Shown here piece by piece: positions 1 through 6,097 of a stretch of 19,200 nt of DNA. The number at the start of each line of letters is the position of its first letter. The first letter of the stretch is position 1. Made by a program: the position numbers and the translations under genes. Origin of the DNA: JBOGED01 sp050743625 (GTDB lineage Bacteria; Actinomycetota; Nitriliruptoria; Euzebyales; Egibacteraceae); the NCBI GenBank assembly GCA_050743625.1, contig JBOGED010000191.1, positions 1 through 19,200 of the forward strand, in the 5' to 3' direction. The notes under the pieces are model-generated. The model searched no databases. It had not been told where the DNA came from and saw only the letters and a list, made by a program, of their open reading frames with translations.

Positions 1-302
1 AGCTTGAGGCGCGACTTTCCCTCGTATCCGGAGGAAAACTGCAGGTCAGGCTCGAGCACCCCCGACCGGCGGTACCGCGAGATTCAACAACAGCCTGTAT
101 TCCGCCGATATCCCGCACACAACACACTCCTGGCAGGGCGGGTGTGCGATTACGGGCGGATGCGCCCGAGCAGGCACATCACACCGGGGACGCCGCGAGG
201 CGAGCGGGTGGGCGGCTGCGGTCGGAAACAGCAACGTCATTTATGCCCAGCCCCCTTAGTCAGGGAATAACTGCTGTCTGCCACTTGGGTGGATGGGTGG
301 CT
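1..302. other. Stretch without a confident gene
   Basis: No reading frame here looks like a real protein. The open frames on both strands are rich in Arg, Pro and Ser, as expected for shadow frames in GC-rich DNA, and none has a convincing ribosome binding site. No tRNA or other RNA fold was recognised by eye. The stretch lies upstream of the DUF1918 gene and downstream of the PgpH-like gene, so it may hold a promoter of the former, but no clear -35/-10 pair stands out. Confidence 0.5.
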
Positions 303-327
303 GCCTTCCTGCACAGTGCAGGAAGGC
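303..327 (-). terminator. 25-bp near-perfect palindrome, possible terminator or operator
   Basis: The arms GCCTTCCTGCAC and GTGCAGGAAGGC are exact inverse complements around a single central A. As RNA they fold into a 10-bp stem with a 5-base loop. The element starts 21 bp beyond the stop of the PgpH-like frame on the minus strand, which fits a transcription terminator, but no T-rich tract follows on that strand. It also lies about 140 bp upstream of the DUF1918 start, so a protein-binding dyad is the alternative. Chance occurrence of 12-bp arms in a window this size is very unlikely. Confidence 0.5.
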
Positions 328-347
328 CGCCGCTCGAGGCGAGCAGC

Positions 348-2810
348 TCACTGGCCAGAAACGCTAGCTACGCCCAAGGCCTTAGTGGTCCCTTGTATGA
401 GCCCTTCCCGGTCGAGCCGATTGGGAGTAGCGTTCGGTGCATCTACTGGAGGAGGTACGTCCAGGTGGAGTTCTCGAGCGGTGACATCATCGAGGTCAAC
501 AGCAAGAAGCTCGGGGGGCCGGTCCGGCGCGGCAAGGTGACCGAGGTGGTCGACCCTGCCAGCCCGCGGTTGCGCGTGGTGTGGGAGGACGAGCGTGAGT
601 CCGTGTTCTCTCCCGCCGGTGGAATGATCCGTGTCGTAGGCCGAGAAGGGGACTGACCCACGCGGCTCACAGCGAGCGCACTGACTGAGCGTCCTACGCT
701 TCTCGACGGCCTGCTCCGGATATGTGATGCGTGGGTGGTAGAAACCGACCAGCGCTTCGACGAACGACTGCTTTACCTTGAGAAGGTCGGCGAAGGTGAG
801 GAGACACTCATCTAGCTGGCCGTCGTCGGCGCGCTCCTTCACCAACCGAGTGACGATCTCCTCCAACTGCTGCTGGGCTAGGCTGGGATCGGCCTGGGTG
901 GCCGCCCGGCTGGCGCTCTCGCAGCAGTCCGCGAGCATCAGCACCGCCGCCTCACGTGATGACGGTTTGGGGCCTTTATATCGAAAATGCTCGGCATCGA
1001 CGAGCGTGGGATCCTTAGCCGCGAGCAACGCTTTGCGGTAGAAGTAGCTCACGTAGGTTGTGCCGTGATGGCTCGCGATCCCCTCGACGACCTCGGGGGG
1101 CAACCGGTATTCGGTCGCCATCGTGACCCCATCGGTCACGTGACGCTGGATGATCGTCGCGGAGCGGGCCGGGTCCAGCTTGTCGTGTGGGTTGGCGACC
1201 CCAAACTGGTTCTCGGCAAAGTACAAGGGTGCGTTGACCTTGCCGATGTCGTGGTAAAGGGCGGCAACGTTGCCCAGGAGGCTGTCGGCGCCGATCGCTC
1301 GGCAGGCGCGCTCGACCATGGTGGCGACCATGATCGAGTGGTTGTAGGTGCCGGGGGCCTTCTCCCCAAGCTCCCGGAGCAGCGGGTGGTTCCGGTCCGC
1401 GAGGTCGAGCAGGCTCGTGGCGGTCAGGATCCCGAACCAGGAGTCGAGGAACGGCAAGAGCCCGTTGACGATCAGCGCGGTCAGTGCCCCTCCCACCAAG
1501 CCGGCGAGCACAGCGGGAAGGATCGCCTCGGTCCGGTCGAAGATCCCAGCGCAGGCGCCGGCGACCGCCCCGTACGCCAGCGTCGACTGCCATGCCGCCC
1601 GCCGCAGCTGACCCCGGGCCGACAACCGTGAGACCAGCGGTACGGACACCAGGCCCGCGACCGCCGTGAAGAGGATCACGGCCGGCTCTGACGGTGCGTG
1701 GTAGGCGACCAACGCCTCCGCGGGGACCAGCATGAGCAGCGCGACGGGAGCGTCGAACAGGATCGTGGTGAGCATCACGATCGCGCCGACGGGGATCAGG
1801 TACAACCGCGCGGAGCCTGCGATCTCGATCAGGCCGACGACCTGGACCGCAACGGCGAGAAAGAGCGCGAGAAGCGCGAGGAGCAGCCGGCGGCGCGGGC
1901 GCTCCCAGACATCCCGCCGGTACGCGCGCAGGTAGAGCCCCGCCGTGAGGGTGAGGGCGAGCGCCAGGACAGCGGCTTCCAGCAGCTCGACCCAAGGTTG
2001 CGTCCCCTCCAAGCCGCGGCGCTCCAGCGCCGCCAACTGGACCTCGTCGACGACCTCGCCGGCCGTCACGATCGGGCTGCCCTGGACAAACGAGCGCTCG
2101 ACCTCGGTGACCTGCTCGGCAGCGACCCGCCGCGCCTCCGCGGTCGCCTCCTGGTCGACGGTGACGGTCGGCTGGAGCGCCGCACCGATCAGGGGGACGA
2201 CGACGTCGGCGGCGACGTCCCCCGCCCCATCCGCGGCCGCGGGGAAGCTGCGGAGCGCGAGCTCGGTCCTCAGGGGACCGTCGATTACCTCGGGGAGGCC
2301 CTCGGCGGTGATCCTTTGGCGGGCCAGCTGCTGCGCGATGCTCACCGTCTCGCCTCTGACCTGCGCGAGTTGAGGGTCCGGCAGCCCGACGAGCAGCGCC
2401 AACCCTTGGGTCGAGACCGTACGCAGCCGCGGTGACAGCGCGCGCGCCTGCTCCTCTGCGCTCGCGACCTGGCCATCCGGTCCAGGTAGCCGTGCGGACT
2501 CGACCGCGGCGAACACGTCGCGAACCTGTTGCACGATCGCCGTACGGGCCTCGGCGTCGTCCCGCAGCACCAGCTCGACGGTGGCGGCGGCTTGCCGCCG
2601 GGCCAGCTCGGTCTCGGCCGGGTCGGGAACGCGGGTCAAGGTCGGCGCGATCACCGTCCGAGGGGACGGCTCGCCAACCCGGATCGGAGTGTCCTTTAAC
2701 AGCCCGGCCAGCCCGAACACCGCCGGGATGCCGACCAGCGCGCAGGCCAGCGCGAGCAAGCTCCAGATCGGGATTTTCGGGATTGAGAGGTGACCGGTCA
2801 GCCGTGGCAC
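348..2810 (-). CDS. pgpH: PgpH/YqfF-like 7TM-HD cyclic-di-AMP phosphodiesterase with extra C-terminal tail
   Basis: This is a membrane-bound HD-domain hydrolase of the 7TMR-HD (YqfF/PgpH) family, whose studied members cut cyclic-di-AMP. Residues about 12-36 form the first membrane helix, 40-285 the extracytoplasmic 7TMR-HDED domain, 290-480 a bundle of further helices, and 495-650 the HD domain. Metal-binding residues are visible: H491 in TYNHS, H520-D521 in YHDIGK, and H581-H582 in SHHGTTY. The GTG start has GGGAGG a few bases upstream. Family members end near the YHPRITYP motif, here at about residue 698, but this frame runs on to 820 and the last ~120 residues are antisense to a DUF1918 gene. 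The tail does not resemble a domain and may come from loss of the original stop. A single-base shift would expose a TAG only about nine codons beyond YHPRITYP. Confidence 0.88.
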   Translation of the reverse strand: MPRLTGHLSIPKIPIWSLLALACALVGIPAVFGLAGLLKDTPIRVGEPSPRTVIAPTLTRVPDPAETELARRQAAATVELVLRDDAEARTAIVQQVRDVFAAVESARLPGPDGQVASAEEQARALSPRLRTVSTQGLALLVGLPDPQLAQVRGETVSIAQQLARQRITAEGLPEVIDGPLRTELALRSFPAAADGAGDVAADVVVPLIGAALQPTVTVDQEATAEARRVAAEQVTEVERSFVQGSPIVTAGEVVDEVQLAALERRGLEGTQPWVELLEAAVLALALTLTAGLYLRAYRRDVWERPRRRLLLALLALFLAVAVQVVGLIEIAGSARLYLIPVGAIVMLTTILFDAPVALLMLVPAEALVAYHAPSEPAVILFTAVAGLVSVPLVSRLSARGQLRRAAWQSTLAYGAVAGACAGIFDRTEAILPAVLAGLVGGALTALIVNGLLPFLDSWFGILTATSLLDLADRNHPLLRELGEKAPGTYNHSIMVATMVERACRAIGADSLLGNVAALYHDIGKVNAPLYFAENQFGVANPHDKLDPARSATIIQRHVTDGVTMATEYRLPPEVVEGIASHHGTTYVSYFYRKALLAAKDPTLVDAEHFRYKGPKPSSREAAVLMLADCCESASRAATQADPSLAQQQLEEIVTRLVKERADDGQLDECLLTFADLLKVKQSFVEALVGFYHPRITYPEQAVEKRRTLSQCARCEPRGSVPFSAYDTDHSTGGREHGLTLVLPHHAQPRAGRVDHLGHLAAPDRPPELLAVDLDDVTARELHLDVPPPVDAPNATPNRLDREGLIQGTTKALGVASVSGQ
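465..656 (+). CDS. DUF1918 domain protein (63 aa)
   Basis: This small protein matches the DUF1918 pattern common in actinobacteria: an opening GDIIEV, a central RRGKVTEV, then RVVWEDERESVFSP and a final short strand. The family is a compact, SH3-like beta-barrel of about 60 residues with no established biochemical role. The GTG start was chosen because a strong ribosome binding site, GGAGGAGG at 448-455, lies 9 nt upstream and because the frame before it does not resemble the family. The whole gene is antisense to the unusual C-terminal tail of the PgpH-like protein, so the two transcripts would be convergent and complementary. The family call is from motif memory; the function is unknown. 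Confidence 0.8.
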   Translation: MEFSSGDIIEVNSKKLGGPVRRGKVTEVVDPASPRLRVVWEDERESVFSPAGGMIRVVGREGD

Positions 2811-2903
2811 GTCATGATCCTCCCACGAGCGGGCCGGGTACGTGAATACCAGAACGACCCGAGCACACGGGGATGTTCCTTGACCGGTGGCAACGCAAGA
2901 AGC

Positions 2904-2934
2904 GTGAGGGGCCCCGACACGGCGGGACCCTCAC
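2904..2934 (-). terminator. Hairpin terminator of the small secreted-peptide gene
   Basis: The arms GTGAGGG and CCCTCAC form a 7-bp outer stem that continues, after one mismatch, with three G-C pairs. On the minus strand the hairpin is followed by GCTTCTTGCGTTG, a moderately T-rich run. It lies about 85 bp downstream of the stop of the secreted-peptide gene and about 95 bp before the start of the PgpH-like gene, the right place to separate the two transcripts. Confidence 0.5.
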
Positions 2935-3019
2935 ACTGTCGCCTCGTCTCACCCGAGCCGCAGCCAACCCCTCACGGCGCAATCGACGCCTTCGGATCGA
3001 CGGTCCGCGATGCGCAGAC

Positions 3020-3196
3020 TCAGCCCATCACGGCACGGCCGTCGAGCGTGCCACCCTGACAGGCGCCGTTGATCACCGTGCCTCCGCCACCGGTGCAGTC
3101 GGCCGCCGTAATGATAGAGCCGGCGTGGGCGGGTAGGGCCAGGCTTGCCAGGGCGGTGAGCGTGGTGGCGATGGTGATCGCTCGTTTCGTGCGCAT
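3020..3196 (-). CDS. Small secreted peptide with two cysteines (58 aa)
   Basis: The ATG is preceded by GAGGAG at good spacing. The product has a textbook signal peptide: a basic start (MRTKR), a hydrophobic stretch to about residue 21 and an AHA cleavage motif at residues 23-25, leaving a mature peptide of 33 residues. The mature part is Gly-rich with cysteines at 34 and 46, giving the pattern C-TGGGGTVINGA-C-QGGTLDG, so a single disulfide is possible. Similar tiny exported proteins with a CxxGGTV...CxGG pattern occur in actinobacteria, but I know no function for them. The gene stands alone, with a hairpin terminator downstream and about 200 bp of non-coding DNA upstream. It is easily missed because of its size. 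Confidence 0.75.
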   Translation of the reverse strand: MRTKRAITIATTLTALASLALPAHAGSIITAADCTGGGGTVINGACQGGTLDGRAVMG

Positions 3197-3404
3197 GATG
3201 TGCTCCTCGTGTGGTGGGTGTGTCGGTGGGCCAAGCCAGGCTCCAGGCGCGGCGTCCTCGTCGCGGCGGGCATCGACGGGTGACCTCGAGCGGCGATGAG
3301 GTTTCCTCTGTGACGTCCCCTGAGGCCGCTGGCTCCCCCAGTTGGCCTGGCCTTGACGCCCATTTCCTAACGCACCATCTCAGGTAAACGCAAGAAGAAT
3401 CGCC
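3197..3404. other. Non-coding stretch between two minus-strand genes
   Basis: This interval lies upstream of the secreted-peptide gene and downstream of the small coiled-coil gene. The GAGGAG ribosome binding site sits at its left edge. I saw no convincing -10/-35 pair and no riboswitch consensus. In particular, the conserved blocks of the c-di-AMP (ydaO) and cobalamin riboswitches are absent on either strand as far as I can read. Confidence 0.4.
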
Positions 3405-3614
3405 TTACGCCCCGGTGTCTTCCAACTTGTCGATGCGCGCGCGGTTGTCCCGCGTGTGGTCGTGGCTGTGGGTCACGAGGTCGGCGATGACCTCCAGGGC
3501 TTGCGCGATCTCGCCGAGCACCGGATCGGAGCGAGCCTCGACGTCCTCACGCAGCCGGGCGATGATCGCGCGCAGCTGGTCCGTCAGTTGCTCATGGGTA
3601 AGAACGTCGTCCAT
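3405..3614 (-). CDS. Small charged helical protein of unknown function (69 aa)
   Basis: The product is almost entirely predicted helix, rich in Glu, Arg, Leu and Ala, with a heptad-like pattern (QLRAIIARLRED, LGEIAQALEVIADL) and a His-rich patch THSHDHT near residues 49-55. It has no signal peptide or membrane segment. The ATG at 3614 was chosen because it lies 2 bp after the stop of the upstream membrane-protein gene, so the two are probably translated as a coupled pair; the frame upstream of this ATG is a shadow of that gene. I do not recognise the family. A soluble partner of the membrane protein next to it is a reasonable inference, no more. Confidence 0.65.
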   Translation of the reverse strand: MDDVLTHEQLTDQLRAIIARLREDVEARSDPVLGEIAQALEVIADLVTHSHDHTRDNRARIDKLEDTGA

Positions 3615-3616
3615 GG

Positions 3617-4021
3617 TCAAGGCCCGAAGATCCCGACCTGGTATGCGCGAAACGCCAGTCCGAAGTTCACCAGTCCTACCAACGCAAAGATCGTGTGAGG
3701 GTTCCACCGACCGGCCGTGGCGAACCTGTGGGCGACGATCAGGACCACCAGCGGGGACAGGATGCCGTAGGACAGGTGAAACAGCAGCGCCCCCCAACCG
3801 TCACGGCCGGGCGGGCCGGGCCGCCCGCCGAGCACCAGCGCCACCAGGCCGACAAGCAGCTGCACCGCGAGCAGGATCTGGGCGACCGAGACCGCTTTCC
3901 AGAACGTCGGCGTCTCCTCGTAGCGCGACAGCCGCAGCGCGAGGGACCAGAAGCCGATGATCGCCCAGCTGCCGATCACCGCGAACCCGATGAGGTAGCC
4001 GTGCAAAGCCGTGAGGTTCAT
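3617..4021 (-). CDS. Small four-helix integral membrane protein (134 aa)
   Basis: The sequence shows four hydrophobic segments at about residues 8-30, 44-66, 78-98 and 108-130, joined by short loops; the longest, after helix 2, is GGRPGPPGRDGWG. Histidines occur near the membrane edges (GYLIGF preceded by H8, FHLSYG, VAHRFA), but there is no clear heme or metal motif. I do not recognise the family. The gene appears to be the first of a two-gene unit with the 69-residue protein downstream. It is divergent from the ABC-F gene, with only 52 bp between the two start codons. The ATG has no ribosome binding site but does have a -10-like TAGGCT nine bases upstream, which suggests a leaderless transcript. 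Confidence 0.75.
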   Translation of the reverse strand: MNLTALHGYLIGFAVIGSWAIIGFWSLALRLSRYEETPTFWKAVSVAQILLAVQLLVGLVALVLGGRPGPPGRDGWGALLFHLSYGILSPLVVLIVAHRFATAGRWNPHTIFALVGLVNFGLAFRAYQVGIFGP

Positions 4022-4030
4022 GTGGCGGGC

Positions 4031-4036
4031 AGCCTA
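4031..4036 (-). promoter_or_regulatory. -10 element for a leaderless membrane-protein transcript
   Basis: On the minus strand TAGGCT fits the actinobacterial TANNNT -10 pattern and ends 9 nt before the ATG at 4021. A start of transcription at the A of that ATG is the simplest reading, since no ribosome binding site is present. No good -35 is visible. Confidence 0.4.
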
Positions 4037-4059
4037 GCTGAAGTCCCCCTCCCAAGCCG

Positions 4060-4065
4060 TACCCT
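4060..4065 (+). promoter_or_regulatory. -10 element for a leaderless ABC-F transcript
   Basis: TACCCT fits TANNNT and ends 8 nt before the ATG at 4074, again without a ribosome binding site in between. The nearest -35-like hexamer is a weak CTGAAG at 4038-4043. Together with the opposite -10 at 4031-4036 this gives two divergent promoters inside 52 bp. Confidence 0.4.
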
Positions 4066-4073
4066 GGCCCCTC

Positions 4074-6035
4074 ATGATCTCCCTTTCGGACGTCACCGTC
4101 GCGCACGGTGCCCGGGTGCTCTTCAAGGACGTGTCCTTAAAGATCGACCCGGGGATACGCATGGCGCTGGTCGGCGCGAACGGCGCCGGGAAGACCACAC
4201 TGCTAGAGCTGATCGCTGGCGAGCGGCAACCGGACGCTGGCGAGATCGCCCGCCGCCGCGACGTGACGGTCGGGACGATGAGCCAAGAGGTCGCCGACGC
4301 CTCTGGTCCGGTGCTCGGCGAGGTCATGGCGGCCAGTCCCGTGCCGGCGCTGGAGGAGCAGCTGAGCCTGTTGGCCTCGCGGATCGCCGCCACCTCCCCT
4401 GGCCCCGAGCAAGACGCCCTGCTCGCCGAGTACGGGCACGCGCAAGACCGGTTCGATCACTACGGTGGGTACGGCGTCGAGGCCGAGGCCCGGCGGATCC
4501 TGGGCGGCCTCGGCTTCGGTGATCGTGACCTGCACCGCGACCTGCGCGAGCTGTCAGGCGGCTGGATGATGCGCGTCGCCTTGGCGCGGCTGCTGCTTGC
4601 TCGCCCCGACGTCTTGCTGCTGGACGAGCCGACGAACCACCTGGACCTGGACAGCATCCGTTGGCTCGAGGGCTTTGTCGGCAGCTACGAGGGGGCGGCG
4701 GTCGTCGCCAGCCACGACCGTGACTTCATCAACGCCATCGCCAACCGGGTCGTCGAGCTGGCCCGCGGGGTCGTGACGTCGTATGCCGGTGATTACGAGG
4801 CGTTCGTCGCGCAACGGGAGGCGCGCGCCGCGCAGATGGAGGCCGCCGCGGCGCAGCAGGCCCGCCAGATCGCCCATACCGAGCGCTTCATCGAGCGGTT
4901 CCGCTATAAGGCCACCAAGGCGCGGCAAGTGCAGAGCCGCGTCAAGCAGCTCAATAAGTTGGAGCGCATTGCCGTGCCGGAGACCGACAGCAAGCGCATG
5001 AGCCTGCGGTTCCCCCCGCCGCCCCGCGCGGGCCGCGACGTGGTCGTGTTGGAAGGCGTGCGCAAGGCCTACGGAGAGGTGATCGTCTACGACGGGCTCG
5101 ACCTCGCGCTGGAGCGCGGTCAGAAGGTCGCGCTCGTCGGCCCGAACGGGGCGGGCAAGTCGACCCTGCTGAAGCTGCTCGCCGGCGTGCTGATGCCTGA
5201 CAGTGGCGTGCGCAGGCTGGGCCACAACGTCGAGGTCGCCTACTACGCGCAACACCAGGTGGATGCGCTGAACCTGGACCGCACGGTCCTGCAGGAGCTG
5301 TCAGGGTGCGTCGACACCTCCAAGGTCAACCCACGCGACGTGCTCGGCGCGTTCCGGTTCAGCGGGGACGACGTGGACAAGCGGGTCGGGGTGTTGTCGG
5401 GCGGTGAGCGCGCGCGGCTGGCGCTGGCCAAGCTGCTCGCCCGGCCCGTGAACCTGCTGTGCATGGACGAGCCGACGAACCATCTCGACATGCTGAGCCG
5501 CGACGTGCTGGAGGACGCGCTGGTCGCCTACCCGGGCACGGTCGTGCTGATCACTCACGACCGCCACCTCATCCGCTCGGTCGCCGACACGATTGTGGCC
5601 GTCGGTGGGGGACAGGCCACGGTGTACCCGGGCGACTTCGAGTACTACGCCGAGCGCACCGGCCTCGACGTGGACTCGGCGTACGTGCCAGAGGCCTTGG
5701 CTGCGCGAGAGGCTGGCGCCGATGAGCCGCCGGGGCCGAAAGACGCGGCCCGCAAGCGGGTCGAGGCCGAGCGCCGCAACCGCATCCACCGTGAGACGAA
5801 GGATCTTCGCGCGCGCCTGGAGCGTGTGGAGGCGGCGTTGATGGAGGCTGAGGCCGAGGTCGCCGACCTGGATCGCGCACTTGCCGACCCTGAGCTGTAC
5901 TCCGACGGCCACGCCGTGCGCGAAACCCTGACCCGCCACGATGCCGCCAAGGACCGCGCCGCGAGGCTGTTGGAGGACTGGCTCCGCCTCTCCGAGGCCG
6001 TGGAGGATGCCGCCACCCGCGCCGAAGCCCACTGA
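4074..6035 (+). CDS. ABC-F family ATPase (ribosome-associated, Uup/EttA type)
   Basis: This protein has two ABC ATPase domains in one chain and no membrane segment, the mark of the ABC-F family, whose members act on ribosomes as translation factors or antibiotic-protection proteins. Domain 1 has Walker A GANGAGKTT at residues 34-42, signature LSGGW and Walker B LLLDEPTNHLD. Domain 2 has Walker A GPNGAGKST near 356, signature LSGGERARLALAKLL and LLCMDEPTNHLD. The linker at about 245-320 is rich in Arg, Lys and Gln, as in the tRNA-contacting linker of the family. Residues about 560-650 form a charged coiled coil like the Uup C-terminal domain. The 653-residue length is normal. The subtype, housekeeping or resistance, cannot be told from sequence alone. 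Convergent with the RiPP-like operon. Confidence 0.93.
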   Translation: MISLSDVTVAHGARVLFKDVSLKIDPGIRMALVGANGAGKTTLLELIAGERQPDAGEIARRRDVTVGTMSQEVADASGPVLGEVMAASPVPALEEQLSLLASRIAATSPGPEQDALLAEYGHAQDRFDHYGGYGVEAEARRILGGLGFGDRDLHRDLRELSGGWMMRVALARLLLARPDVLLLDEPTNHLDLDSIRWLEGFVGSYEGAAVVASHDRDFINAIANRVVELARGVVTSYAGDYEAFVAQREARAAQMEAAAAQQARQIAHTERFIERFRYKATKARQVQSRVKQLNKLERIAVPETDSKRMSLRFPPPPRAGRDVVVLEGVRKAYGEVIVYDGLDLALERGQKVALVGPNGAGKSTLLKLLAGVLMPDSGVRRLGHNVEVAYYAQHQVDALNLDRTVLQELSGCVDTSKVNPRDVLGAFRFSGDDVDKRVGVLSGGERARLALAKLLARPVNLLCMDEPTNHLDMLSRDVLEDALVAYPGTVVLITHDRHLIRSVADTIVAVGGGQATVYPGDFEYYAERTGLDVDSAYVPEALAAREAGADEPPGPKDAARKRVEAERRNRIHRETKDLRARLERVEAALMEAEAEVADLDRALADPELYSDGHAVRETLTRHDAAKDRAARLLEDWLRLSEAVEDAATRAEAH

Positions 6036-6097
6036 CCACCGCCAGTCCGCAGCTGAGCCCGCGCGCCGTACTGTGCAGGTAAGTGCCGGCGGTCAGT
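6031..6097. terminator. Possible bidirectional terminator between convergent genes
   Basis: The arms ACTGACC (6031-6037) and GGTCAGT (6091-6097) are inverse complements that contain the stop codons of the two convergent genes, ABC-F and the last gene of the RiPP-like operon. A few more pairs can form inside after a mismatch. The loop is long (over 40 nt) and no T tract is present, so this is a weak call. Confidence 0.25.

Noticed and set aside
144..464. Upstream extension of the DUF1918 reading frame
   Set aside because: The extra 107 residues do not resemble any protein, and a strong ribosome binding site sits right before the GTG at 465.
1015..1995. Long minus-strand open frame inside the PgpH-like gene
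   Set aside because: It is a frame-shifted shadow of the real gene, rich in Arg, Pro and Gly and without recognisable motifs.
2892..3397. AACGCAAGAAG found at 2892-2902 and 3387-3397, near the 3' ends of two minus-strand genes
   Set aside because: An 11-bp match between two places in 19 kb is expected by chance, and only one copy adjoins a hairpin.
3615..3797. Longer version of the 69-residue protein, starting at 3797
   Set aside because: The added N-terminal part is a shadow of the overlapping membrane-protein gene, and the ATG at 3614 lies just after that gene's stop.
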